Assembly: GCA_964369315.1 (NCBI GenBank)
Contig: CAYJEJ010000004.1
Span: 28,435 to 92,434, forward strand
DNA from: CAYJEJ01 sp964369315
GTDB taxonomy: Bacteria > Pseudomonadota > Alphaproteobacteria > UBA3830 > JAIRWN01
DNA: 64,000 nt
Direction of reading: 5' to 3'
The notes beneath the pieces were generated by a model. That model saw only the letters and a program-made list of their open reading frames with translations, did not search any database and was not told where the DNA came from. Below are positions 33,703 to 42,180 of the stretch, piece after piece. Position 1 is the stretch's first letter. Every line of letters begins with the position of its first letter. The translations under genes and the position numbers were made by a program.

Positions 33703-34679
33703 TGTGGTCAGCTATTGCCCCGTCTAATATCGCGTTCATAAAATATATGGGCAAGTCTGATGTTGCGTCAAATTTGCCCACAAATAGCTCTCTTTCTTTC
33801 ACAACAAAAAACTTAATCAGCAAAGTGAATATTATCCCGCACAAAGGCGATATTGACATATGGAGACCGCTGGATGATGAAAACTTTTTCACGCTAGACC
33901 TCAATGAGTTTGAACAGGCAAAGTACCTGTCCCACTTTAGTCGCATAAAAGAATTGTTTGGTGTCAGGGATAATTTTATTGTTGAATCTAGCAACAACTT
34001 TCCATCGAGCACGGGGATTGCAAGTTCTGCGTCGAGTTTTGCGGCACTGACGAAAGCAGGGGTGTGGGCTATGTGTGAGGTTTCTGGGGCGGATGTTCCT
34101 GATGATGGATATATTTGTGAAATTAGTCGCCTTGGTTCTGGCTCTTCATGTCGTTCGTTCTTTCAGCCATGGGCTTTATGGAATTCTGCTGGGGTTAAGG
34201 AATTAGGTTTTGATGGATTTAATTTCTTAAATCATCAACTTTTAATCATTTCTTCTGAGAAAAAACTCGTCTCGTCCAGTCAGGCACATCAATTAGTCAA
34301 GACTAGTCTGCTTTTTCAAGGTCGACCTGAGCGAGCAAAACTGAGGCTCGAGCGGTTGATAGGTGCAATGAAGAAACAAGATTGGAAAGAAACATTCAAC
34401 CTATGCTGGGCAGAATTTATGGATATGCACGCATTATTTGTAACTTGTAACAAACCTTTTTCTTATATATCATCAAAAAGTATGGCGGTTTTGAACTTTG
34501 TGCTTGGTTTCTGGTCTGCGAATGATGATGGACCAGTTGTGACTATGGACGCCGGCGAAAATATTCATATTTTTTGGCGACCAAATCAGGCAGATGTGAA
34601 GAAAGAGTTTTTCTCTCGACTGCCTATAGAAGATTTTGGGGTGATAGATAATGAAAAAATCTCTGGTAGCGTGCGGTAA
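33702..34679 (+). CDS. mvaD: Diphosphomevalonate decarboxylase
   Basis: This enzyme converts mevalonate-5-diphosphate to isopentenyl diphosphate with ATP use and CO2 release. The 325-residue protein begins APSNIAFIKYMGKSD (canonical APSNIALIKYWGK), has the ATP loop SSTGIASSASSFAALT (102-117), the family-specific RLGSGSSCRSFFQPWALW (143-160) with the conserved Ser and Arg, and DAGENIHIF near the C-terminus containing the catalytic Asp (usually DAGPN). It overlaps the preceding kinase by 1 base and mvk by 29 bases, so the three are translationally coupled. HMG-CoA synthase, HMG-CoA reductase and IPP isomerase are not in the window. Confidence 0.92.
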   Translation: MWSAIAPSNIAFIKYMGKSDVASNLPTNSSLSFTTKNLISKVNIIPHKGDIDIWRPLDDENFFTLDLNEFEQAKYLSHFSRIKELFGVRDNFIVESSNNFPSSTGIASSASSFAALTKAGVWAMCEVSGADVPDDGYICEISRLGSGSSCRSFFQPWALWNSAGVKELGFDGFNFLNHQLLIISSEKKLVSSSQAHQLVKTSLLFQGRPERAKLRLERLIGAMKKQDWKETFNLCWAEFMDMHALFVTCNKPFSYISSKSMAVLNFVLGFWSANDDGPVVTMDAGENIHIFWRPNQADVKKEFFSRLPIEDFGVIDNEKISGSVR

Positions 34680-35514
34680 ATGGGTTTTGAGCGGAGAGCA
34701 TTCGGTCATTAGGGGGGAGCCTGCGATGGCGTTTCCTCTTTTAAATAGGACAATGGTGCTTGATTGGGACAGTGAAGGAGAAAACGCATTTATATCAGAT
34801 GACTATCCAGCTTTTGGTGAGATTTTGCGACATACTCTTTATCGGGGGATTGAGCTGTGTGGAAAAGCTGTGCCAGAAAAATTAGGGCAGTTTTCCATTT
34901 CTTCCACTATACCCATTGGAGTGGGGTTGGGCTCGTCATCGGCATTATGTCTTTTAGTATCGAAGTGGTTAAGGCTGGTTGGATATATTAAAAAGTCGCA
35001 GATTCTTGAATTTGCTATAAAACTGGAAAATGTTTTTCATGGGTGTAGTAGCGGGATGGATGTTACAGTTGCTTTTGTTGAAAAGCCCATATTATTTTCT
35101 CGTTCAAGCAAACCAAAAACATTCAAAGTGAAATGGAAGCCATATTTATATATGAACCATAGTGGGGTTCACGCCTCAACGTCGAGTGCTGTTGAAAAAT
35201 GTAGTGCTCTGAATAATAAAGAGCTAGACATCGAAATGGGGATGGCGACAAAAACGTGTTTTGACGCACTCGTTAACAATCGTTACTGTGACGACAGCGT
35301 TTATATGTTGGCAAATGGTATTAATGACGCCTGTAGTTGCTTTGAGAAGTGGGGGCTAATCCCGAGTGATATGAAGTCTATGATGGAGCGTTTTAGTGGT
35401 TTGGGTGCAATCGCCACCAAGCCAACAGGCTCTGGTAATGGTGGGTTTGTTTTATCACTTTGGATGAAAAAACCACCAAAGCATGTCCTAGAAACTTTGA
35501 CGCCTTTGTTTTAA
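34651..35514 (+). CDS. mvk: Mevalonate kinase
   Basis: This 287-residue GHMP kinase forms phosphomevalonate. The N-terminal GKWVLSGEHSVIRG (9-22) corresponds to GKxILxGEHxVVxG of mevalonate kinases. The ATP loop is PIGVGLGSSSA (88-98), the catalytic Asp is Asp137 in the FHGCSSGMDVTV block (family ExxxHGxPSGID), and the third motif GLGAIATKPTGSGNGG is complete. ATG 34651 lies within the last codons of mvaD. A terminator with near-perfect stem follows at 35.5 kb. With the two upstream genes it supplies IPP for undecaprenyl lipids, quinones and tRNA isopentenylation. MEP-pathway genes are not seen in the window. Confidence 0.88.
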   Translation: MKKSLVACGKWVLSGEHSVIRGEPAMAFPLLNRTMVLDWDSEGENAFISDDYPAFGEILRHTLYRGIELCGKAVPEKLGQFSISSTIPIGVGLGSSSALCLLVSKWLRLVGYIKKSQILEFAIKLENVFHGCSSGMDVTVAFVEKPILFSRSSKPKTFKVKWKPYLYMNHSGVHASTSSAVEKCSALNNKELDIEMGMATKTCFDALVNNRYCDDSVYMLANGINDACSCFEKWGLIPSDMKSMMERFSGLGAIATKPTGSGNGGFVLSLWMKKPPKHVLETLTPLF

Positions 35515-35540
35515 AAAAAAGCCAAGACATCGCTTGGCTT
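35511..35540 (-). terminator. Rho-independent terminator of the arn operon, shared with mvk
   Basis: AAGCCAAG (35519-35526), ACATCG, CTTGGCTT (35533-35540) form a perfect 8-bp stem. On the minus strand it is followed by eight T, making a strong terminator for the arn genes; on the plus strand it may also stop the mvk transcript although the T tract is weaker. Confidence 0.85.
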
Positions 35541-35571
35541 GTATTTCATTGATAAACAAAAAAGGGTCTTA

Positions 35572-36579
35572 TTAAAAATAAAATTCCAATGTTGCTCGGA
35601 TGGCTTCATCGAGCGAGGTTTTTGGTTGCCACCCGAGGTATTTTTGAGCGTTACCGATTGATGGGACGCGGTGATTGGTGTCCTGATAAGAGCCGCCATA
35701 ATAATCACCACTGCTCACATTAGTGATTTTTGTTTTAGATGCTTTATCACGCAAGCTTGGTATTGTTTTTGCGATTTTTAAAAGTTTTTCAGCCAATTCT
35801 CCGACAGAAAATTCTTCTTGCGGGTTACCTATATTAAAAATTCTTCGGCTGGCACAATTGTCTTTGTTTTCGATGATTTTCATCAAAGCATCAACGCCGT
35901 CATAGATATAGGTGAAGCAACGTTTTTGCTTTCCTCCATCGACCAGTTTTATCTCGCCGTCATGAATGATGTTGCTAATGAACTGGCTCAATGACCTAGA
36001 CCCGCCCTTTTTTTGCTTGCCGATGGAGTCGAGGCGAGGACCAACCCAGTTAAATGGTCTAAATAGCGTATAATCCAAGTTATCTCTTATCCCGTGTGCA
36101 TAAATCACCCTATCTAACAGCTGTTTACAGCAGGAATATATCCAACGTTGTTTTTCTATAGGTCCGACGACCAAGTTAGACTCGTCTTCCTTAAACTCCG
36201 AGTCTTGGCACATCCCATAAACCTCAGACGTCGATGGGAAGATTATGCGTTTTTGATATTTTACTGCCATATTTATGATGTTTAAATTAGCCATAAAATC
36301 GAGGTCAAACACCAACAAAGGATTGCTGACATATGTCGCAGGGGTTGCAATTGCGACCAACGGAAGAACAACGTCGCACTTGCGTACGTGATATTCTATC
36401 CATTCTTTGTTGATGGTGATGTCGCCCTCTTGAAAGCAAAGCCTTGGGTGTGAAATATGCTCAGATATTTTGTCAGAAGATAAATCCAGTCCAAAAAGCT
36501 GCCAATCGGTCTCTTTTAAGATTTTTTCCGTTAAGGTACTGCCTATGAAACCATTTATCCCTAATATTAGAACTTTCAT
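35572..36579 (-). CDS. UDP-glucuronate decarboxylase (ArnA C-terminal domain only)
   Basis: This 335-residue SDR enzyme equals the dehydrogenase/decarboxylase half of E. coli ArnA (about 343 residues), which turns UDP-glucuronate into UDP-4-keto-pentose. It has NAD-binding LGINGFIGSTL at the N-terminus, PSTSEVYGMC with the Ser and Glu of ArnA's active site, the RWIYSCCKQLLDRV YxxxK helix, and QKRCFTY with the catalytic Arg region. The N-terminal formyltransferase domain of ArnA is absent: the frame starts at the Rossmann glycine loop and arnC ends 3 bases before its ATG. It is the last gene of the arn operon, just before the terminator. Confidence 0.88.
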   Translation of the reverse strand: MKVLILGINGFIGSTLTEKILKETDWQLFGLDLSSDKISEHISHPRLCFQEGDITINKEWIEYHVRKCDVVLPLVAIATPATYVSNPLLVFDLDFMANLNIINMAVKYQKRIIFPSTSEVYGMCQDSEFKEDESNLVVGPIEKQRWIYSCCKQLLDRVIYAHGIRDNLDYTLFRPFNWVGPRLDSIGKQKKGGSRSLSQFISNIIHDGEIKLVDGGKQKRCFTYIYDGVDALMKIIENKDNCASRRIFNIGNPQEEFSVGELAEKLLKIAKTIPSLRDKASKTKITNVSSGDYYGGSYQDTNHRVPSIGNAQKYLGWQPKTSLDEAIRATLEFYF

Positions 36580-36582
36580 TTT

Positions 36583-37539
36583 TTATTTCCTTTTTTCGGT
36601 TATTTTCTTTATTACATATCTTGGGTGGTTGCACACCGATAAATAAGCCCTGCCCACATATTCACCAATCAACCCGATGCCGGTGATTAAAACGCTCATC
36701 ATAAAAAATAATATCGCAAAAAGCGTAAACACCCCTTCAGCCTCAGGACCGATGAAAATTCGCCTCATTATCATATAGAAAACAAGTAATCCACTGAATA
36801 TAGAGGTAAAAGCCCCAAGCATTGTGAACATCTGTAATGGTATTAATGAAAAACCAGTCAAAAGGTCAAACCCAATACGAATCAATCGATAAGGATTATA
36901 TTTTGAAATGCCTTGTTTCCGGTCGCTATGTCCAACAGGGATATCAAGGGGATTTTTTGCAAATTTTTGAGCCATAGCGGTCACAAAAGTGAATGCTTCA
37001 CGTGTTTGAACGACTTGGTCAATGATATCGCGGCTATATGCACGAAGCATGCACCCATGGTCTTTCATGTGTAGTCCAGTGAGTTTGTCACGCATATTAT
37101 TCACAAACTTAGAGACATATGTCCTAAACCAATTGTCTTGCCGATGCTCTCTATATCCGCCGACTAGGTCATGTCCTTGTTCAATTTTCTCAAGTAATTT
37201 GGGGATATCTTCTGGTGGGTTTTGTAAATCAGCATCGAGAGTTATTATTGTTTTTCCACGAACGTGCTCAAAACCAGCAAAAATTGCTATGTATTGACCG
37301 TAATTATTATTAAATTCGATAATTCTTATTTTATCTTTATGTTTTTTAAAGAGGTTATTTAATAACTCAGCCGACCGGTCTTGACTGCCGTCATTTATGA
37401 AAATGATTTCATAGCTTTTGTTAAGCGTCTCCAACACATCATATAACCTAGAGAAAAATTTCTCCAAGCTTTCTTCCTCATTAAAGATTGGGACAACAAC
37501 TGAGATTTCAAGTGAGGATATTTTTTTTTCTGCGGGCAT
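36583..37539 (-). CDS. arnC: Undecaprenyl-phosphate aminoarabinose transferase ArnC
   Basis: This 318-residue polyprenyl-phosphate glycosyltransferase of family GT2 has LEISVVVPIFNEEESLEKFF at the N-terminus, the DxD-type region ITLDADLQNPPEDIPKL (about residue 98-114), GYREHRQDNWFR, and two C-terminal membrane helices (about 228-300). In E. coli, ArnC loads formylated L-Ara4N onto undecaprenyl phosphate on the inner leaflet. Here no formyltransferase is encoded alongside, so the donor may be unformylated. It starts one base after or within the arnB stop (37539 shared), giving tight coupling. GtrB-type glucosyl transferases are similar, but the neighbours decide for ArnC. Confidence 0.85.
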   Translation of the reverse strand: MPAEKKISSLEISVVVPIFNEEESLEKFFSRLYDVLETLNKSYEIIFINDGSQDRSAELLNNLFKKHKDKIRIIEFNNNYGQYIAIFAGFEHVRGKTIITLDADLQNPPEDIPKLLEKIEQGHDLVGGYREHRQDNWFRTYVSKFVNNMRDKLTGLHMKDHGCMLRAYSRDIIDQVVQTREAFTFVTAMAQKFAKNPLDIPVGHSDRKQGISKYNPYRLIRIGFDLLTGFSLIPLQMFTMLGAFTSIFSGLLVFYMIMRRIFIGPEAEGVFTLFAILFFMMSVLITGIGLIGEYVGRAYLSVCNHPRYVIKKITEKRK

Positions 37540-38705
37540 TATTTTTCGTCCAAAACTCTTATTAAACTATCTATCACAACATCTTGCATACTCTCGCTCA
37601 TATCTGGAAACAGAGGCAGGCATAAAACCCTTTTTCCTGCATCTTCAGATATTGGAAAGTCGCCAATGTTATAAGAAAACTTGTCTCGATAAAAACTAAA
37701 TAAATGTAGTGGTGGATAGTACGCGATGCTCCCAACATTAAGCTCTTTTAATTTTGATATTATATCTTCCCTAGAAAGGGTTGTTTTATCGAGGTTTATC
37801 AATATCGGGAATAGGTGCCCAGAATGAGTATATTCATACATTGCTTTGTTGGGTATAAAGATTTTTTCTTGTTTATCGAATGCTTCAAGATATCGAGATA
37901 TGATTTTTCTTCGTTTTGCATTCATCTCATCGACTTTTTTTAATTGGCAAATGCCAATAGCCGATTGAATGTCGGACATATTAAACTTATAGCCTGGTAA
38001 CACGACATCATAGTCTAGTGAACCGCTTTTTTTCTTAAATCTGTCCCAAATTGACCTGTTAATTCCATGAAAACGCATTTGTGCAAAGCGGGATTTTTCT
38101 TCTTCATCCCTGAGGATGACGCACCCGCCCTCACCAGTGGTCATATTTTTAATGGGATGGAAGCTGAACACCTGAATATCGCCAAAACTGCCAATTTTCT
38201 TGTTTTTATAATGGCTACCAAATGCGTGTGCACAGTCTTCTATTACTCGCAAATTATGTTCTTTTGCGATTTGATAAATCTCATCCATATCAACAGGTAT
38301 TCCTGCATAATGAACAGGCATTATAGCCTTTGTTTTGGGTGTAATCTTTTTTTCAATGTCTTTTGCGGAAATGTTTAAGGTGTGCGGGTCAATGTCAGCA
38401 AAAACTGGCATACACCCAGCATGCATAATCGCATTTGCCGTTGCAACAAAAGTAAATGGTGTTGTGATGATTTCGCTCCCAGCGGGAATTCCAGCGGCAA
38501 CAATGGATAAATGAAGCCCAGCAGTGCCAGAAGTGATTGTTGCAACGTGGGATACGCCAAAATAATCCGCCAAATCTTTTTCAAACCTTTCAGTCACTGC
38601 ACCAGTTGCGAGCCAACCAGAACGCAACACTTGTGAGACGGCATCTATTGTTTCTTCGTCTAATGATGGAATGGAAACAGGGATAAATTCTTTGGTTGTC
38701 ATCAT
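37539..38705 (-). CDS. arnB: UDP-L-Ara4N aminotransferase ArnB
   Basis: This PLP-dependent DegT/DnrJ/EryC1 aminotransferase of 388 residues converts UDP-4-keto-arabinose to UDP-L-Ara4N using glutamate. FIPVSIPSLDEETIDAVSQVLRSGWLATG matches the ArnB N-terminus. The PLP-binding pattern shows TSGTAGLHL, EDCAHAFGSHY and the Schiff-base Lys in FSFHPIKNMTTGEGG (about residue 185). Length matches E. coli ArnB (379-385). It lies between the EmrE-like gene and arnC. PLP aminotransferases of this family act on many sugars; the ArnB assignment rests on motif detail and operon context. Confidence 0.88.
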   Translation of the reverse strand: MMTTKEFIPVSIPSLDEETIDAVSQVLRSGWLATGAVTERFEKDLADYFGVSHVATITSGTAGLHLSIVAAGIPAGSEIITTPFTFVATANAIMHAGCMPVFADIDPHTLNISAKDIEKKITPKTKAIMPVHYAGIPVDMDEIYQIAKEHNLRVIEDCAHAFGSHYKNKKIGSFGDIQVFSFHPIKNMTTGEGGCVILRDEEEKSRFAQMRFHGINRSIWDRFKKKSGSLDYDVVLPGYKFNMSDIQSAIGICQLKKVDEMNAKRRKIISRYLEAFDKQEKIFIPNKAMYEYTHSGHLFPILINLDKTTLSREDIISKLKELNVGSIAYYPPLHLFSFYRDKFSYNIGDFPISEDAGKRVLCLPLFPDMSESMQDVVIDSLIRVLDEK

Positions 38706-38720
38706 TTTGCACCCACCTAT

Positions 38721-39089
38721 CTAACTCTTTGCAATCAAAAAAACACCAAACATTATGGTAACAATTCCGGCAACACGCAACAAAGACATGTGCTCTTGAA
38801 AAAAAACATAACCAGCGACAGCAGCCAAAACATAAGAAACGCTGCCCATCGGATATAGATAACTTACCTCAAGCTTAGATAATAAATAAAGCCATATAAT
38901 AAAGCTACACACATAGCAAAAAATTCCGCCTATGATGTGAATATTGCCCATCGCTCGCATTATAAGGCAGAAAACACCCGATTGCTCCGCGTTGGATAAT
39001 GCAGTTACGCCATTTTTTAGGATGATTTGTGTCCCTGCATTAAGAACGAGTTGAAACCCTAAGAGCGAAAATATTAGTAGCTTTTCCAT
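38721..39089 (-). CDS. Small multidrug-resistance-type transporter, ArnE/ArnF-like
   Basis: This 122-residue protein has four predicted membrane helices, of EmrE/SMR size. SKLEVSYLYPMGSVSYVLAAVAGYVFFQEH in helix 3 and the following loop, and RVAGIVTIMFGVFLIA in helix 4, match the ArnE/ArnF and SMR fold. In E. coli, ArnE and ArnF form a heterodimer that flips undecaprenyl-phosphate-L-Ara4N to the periplasm. Only one such gene is present here, so it may act as a homodimer or have a partner elsewhere. It ends 15 bases before arnB and begins 3 bases after the arnT stop. Confidence 0.75.
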   Translation of the reverse strand: MEKLLIFSLLGFQLVLNAGTQIILKNGVTALSNAEQSGVFCLIMRAMGNIHIIGGIFCYVCSFIIWLYLLSKLEVSYLYPMGSVSYVLAAVAGYVFFQEHMSLLRVAGIVTIMFGVFLIAKS

Positions 39090-39091
39090 TT

Positions 39092-40741
39092 TTACTGATT
39101 GGTTAATACTATATTCTTTTTATCACGAATTAAAACGAAATGCTTTTGTTTTTTCCAATAATATTCATAATTTGCTAGGCTAGTAACCAAGAAAATTTTT
39201 GATTTAGATTTTTCCCATAATTTTAAAAAATCAGTAATACTTAAAAATCGGTCATAAACTTTTTCAGCACGTGCCCCAAACTCGAGCTCATCAAAAAAGC
39301 CGACTAAACCGACAAAATTTTCAGTGTAGAGAGGCAGTTCTTGATAATACTTTCCAAAACAAAAAATTAAATCTCCTGACGATTTTTGTCCGTTAATGGC
39401 GTTTATGAGTGGTCGTAAACTTGGTTTGTTGTTTTCTTGTATAGGTGCGATGACAAAACTCAAAAATGAAAATATGCAGAATATAGTGATGAACTTTGAC
39501 ACGACAAATGTTTGAGCTTTTTTAATAAAAAATGGCAATGCTCCAACCAAAATTAAGCTCAAGCCGAACAATATCAGATAAATCAGCTCGGGAGGGTGGT
39601 AGTCTTGGATTGCTTCTTTTGTTATGTATGCAAAACCGCCAACCCCTATTATCAAATCGATGATTATGAAAATGTTGAAAAAATCTTTCCGCTCTAAAGA
39701 CCGAGACAATCGTCTGCCAACAAGAATGCTAGCTGGTATCATTGACGGTAATATGTATGGTATCAATTTTGAGCCAGAAAATGAGAAAAACAAAATTGGC
39801 ACAACAAACCATATTGTTAAGATTATAGTGTATTTATCGGCTTCTCTAAATTTTTTTAAAACCCTAGAAACTTCTGCAAGAAACATTCCAGCCCACGGAA
39901 ACAGACCCGCCCCGCCAATTAGAATAAAAAACCACCATGGTTGATATCTTTGATGAACTGTTGTTGTATACCTAATAAAATGTTCATATATAAAGTATTG
40001 ATAATTAAAGTCAGGGTTTTTAACCGCAACCAAAACATGCCAAGGCAAAACTATCGCAAAAAACAGGAGGATACTCGGGTGATATAGGATTTTTAAAAAG
40101 CTCCAATTCTTTGAATATAAAATCCATATGCCAAACACCAATCCAGTTAGGACTATAGCGACCAAACCCTTAGTTAAAAAGGCTAGCCCAATAAATATAT
40201 ACCCAGCGGATTTTAACCCCCAGCTTTTTTCCTCTGCGAGCATGAAAGATATGATTGCACCACTAAGCAAGACTGAGAAAATCAAATCTAGGCATACAAA
40301 TTTTGACATGCAAAAATAAAGTAGCATGCTCGATAAAACTGCCGCACCATAGAGCCCCGCCTTTTTTGAGTAAAGACGGTTTGCGACTAAAAAGACTAAA
40401 AAACAACCAAAAACACCAAATATCGTGTGCCAAAGTCGCATTGACCAATTATTGATGCCGAACAATTTAACGGGTATGACCTGCATCCAATAAAATAATG
40501 GCGGTTTTTCAAAATATTTCACGCCATTCAATCTCGGTGTGATAAAATCTCCTGAAACAGCCATTTCTCGGGGGATTTCGCTATAACGTGCTTCATCAGG
40601 GGCATTTAGCATCCGAGATGGGTTCCCTAGGCTGAATATTATTGTGATAATGCACAAAAGCATTAAAACAGAACCATTAGATTTCAGCTTTTTTGAAAAA
40701 AATCTAAATAGATTAACATTTTCGTTATTATTATCTGCCAT
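39092..40741 (-). CDS. arnT: Lipid A L-Ara4N transferase ArnT
   Basis: This integral membrane GT83 glycosyltransferase of about 549 residues has 12-13 predicted helices. The first periplasmic loop, RMLNAPDEARYSEIPREM, holds the conserved acidic pair (DE) essential in ArnT, and continues with PRLNGVKYFEKPPLFYWM. ArnT moves L-Ara4N from undecaprenyl phosphate to lipid A phosphates, lowering negative charge and polymyxin binding. The frame is open to 40777, but the ATG at 40741 begins the usual soluble N-terminus (MADNNN). It is the first gene of the arn operon. A PMT-family mannosyltransferase is the main alternative; the arn context argues against it. Confidence 0.88.
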   Translation of the reverse strand: MADNNNENVNLFRFFSKKLKSNGSVLMLLCIITIIFSLGNPSRMLNAPDEARYSEIPREMAVSGDFITPRLNGVKYFEKPPLFYWMQVIPVKLFGINNWSMRLWHTIFGVFGCFLVFLVANRLYSKKAGLYGAAVLSSMLLYFCMSKFVCLDLIFSVLLSGAIISFMLAEEKSWGLKSAGYIFIGLAFLTKGLVAIVLTGLVFGIWILYSKNWSFLKILYHPSILLFFAIVLPWHVLVAVKNPDFNYQYFIYEHFIRYTTTVHQRYQPWWFFILIGGAGLFPWAGMFLAEVSRVLKKFREADKYTIILTIWFVVPILFFSFSGSKLIPYILPSMIPASILVGRRLSRSLERKDFFNIFIIIDLIIGVGGFAYITKEAIQDYHPPELIYLILFGLSLILVGALPFFIKKAQTFVVSKFITIFCIFSFLSFVIAPIQENNKPSLRPLINAINGQKSSGDLIFCFGKYYQELPLYTENFVGLVGFFDELEFGARAEKVYDRFLSITDFLKLWEKSKSKIFLVTSLANYEYYWKKQKHFVLIRDKKNIVLTNQ

Positions 40742-40778
40742 AGTAAATTTATAATTTATATAAGTTTGATTGTACACA

Positions 40779-42164
40779 ATGTTTTATATTTTTGGCATAT
40801 TTATCGCAACAGCACTCCTTTCCTTTATGGTTTATCGAGGAAATACGGTCATATTTTCTGCCCCGATTACGGTTGTCGTATTAATTATGTTGGGTGGAGT
40901 GGGGCTGAGTTATGCAAATGTCATACAATATTTTCAGGTTTTGTTTTTTTCTTTAAGTAAATATCTTGTGATGTATTTCCCTGTATTTTCTTTGGGGGCT
41001 GTTTTTGGGATTTTTATGAAAAACAGTGAATACGGCAAGACTATCGCCTATTGGCTGGTAGAAAAAATTGGGCAAGACCAAGCTGTGCTCTGTACCGTGT
41101 TACTGTGTGCTATTTTAACATATTCTGGACTGTCACTGTTTGTTATTGCGTTTGTAATATATCCAATTATCAAGCCTTTGTTTCAGTGTGCGAATGTTCC
41201 GAAAAGACTAATCCCCGCTACGATAGCTTTTGGCTCTTTTACATTTACAATGGGTGCGTTCCCTGGGTCGGATTCAGTGGTGAACATGATTCCATCTAGT
41301 TTTTTCCATACTGATATATATGCCGCACCAATGCTTGGCGTCATATGTGGACTCATCATGCTTTTGATGGGCGTGTTTTGGATACAAAAGCAGGTAAAAA
41401 AAGCCAACCTAATCGGGGAAGGCTTTGCCGAAGGATATGTCTTTCCAGAAGACGAATTAAGCAAGGTTGATGTCAGCTTTACGATTGCTATATTGCCAGT
41501 AATCATCATTTTATCCATGGGATTTTTTCTTCCTAAATATGTCGAAGTGGCACCAGATTTTAGTTTTCTAAAGAAAAGGCAATATACAAATTCTGATGTG
41601 AAAGTTTTTTTCGATAACCTCAGGACAGGTTGCAGTTTATTGGTTGCGATTATGACTATTATTTTTTCTAAGTACAGGAACTTTTCTGAGATAATGAAAA
41701 ATTTCAATAAAGGTGCTGAACGTGCCCTGCCTCCAATAATCAATACTGCCTCTGTTATTGGTTATGGCTCGGTTGTTGCTATTGTGCCAGCGTTTGAAAC
41801 TTTAAAAGGTGTTCTTATAAATCTGGCTGGGGGCAACCCGATTATATCATCCTCGCTATCAACGATGGTGTTATCAGCATGTTGTGGTTCTGCGAGTACG
41901 GGTATTGGTCTTTCTTTACGAGTTTTAGGCGATTTTCATTATAAATTGACCTCATCACTGAACATGGATTTAGAAATTCTTCACAGGATAACCGCAATGT
42001 CTTGTGGAATTTTTGACTCGCTCCCAGGAAATGGTGCGATAGTGACAATCATGATTATCACTGGTTTGTCATTTAAAGAGGCATATAAAGACATATTTGT
42101 CACTACTGTTTTGATTCCGCTCATAACAGTTATTGGTGCAATCGCCTTTTCAGCAATAATTTAA
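40779..42164 (+). CDS. GntP-family permease
   Basis: This 461-residue polytopic membrane protein has 12-14 predicted helices. TYSGLSLFVIAFVIYPIIKPLF and the motif GSFTFTMGAFPGSDSVVNMIP resemble GntP/CitMHS-type carboxylate-proton symporters that take up gluconate, lactate or similar acids. ASVIGYGSVVAIVPAFETL and the C-terminal SLPGNGAIVTIM also fit. The substrate is not predictable and no gluconate kinase is nearby. ATG 40779 is preferred over TTG 40770. It is divergent from arnT with only 37 bases between starts and no visible Shine-Dalgarno, suggesting a very short or leaderless mRNA. Confidence 0.8.
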   Translation: MFYIFGIFIATALLSFMVYRGNTVIFSAPITVVVLIMLGGVGLSYANVIQYFQVLFFSLSKYLVMYFPVFSLGAVFGIFMKNSEYGKTIAYWLVEKIGQDQAVLCTVLLCAILTYSGLSLFVIAFVIYPIIKPLFQCANVPKRLIPATIAFGSFTFTMGAFPGSDSVVNMIPSSFFHTDIYAAPMLGVICGLIMLLMGVFWIQKQVKKANLIGEGFAEGYVFPEDELSKVDVSFTIAILPVIIILSMGFFLPKYVEVAPDFSFLKKRQYTNSDVKVFFDNLRTGCSLLVAIMTIIFSKYRNFSEIMKNFNKGAERALPPIINTASVIGYGSVVAIVPAFETLKGVLINLAGGNPIISSSLSTMVLSACCGSASTGIGLSLRVLGDFHYKLTSSLNMDLEILHRITAMSCGIFDSLPGNGAIVTIMIITGLSFKEAYKDIFVTTVLIPLITVIGAIAFSAII

Positions 42165-42180
42165 GCAGGTTGGATATATT

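Noticed and set aside
41183..41743. 186-codon open frame antisense to the GntP-like permease
   Set aside because: It is a shadow of a hydrophobic membrane protein gene, with no start signal.
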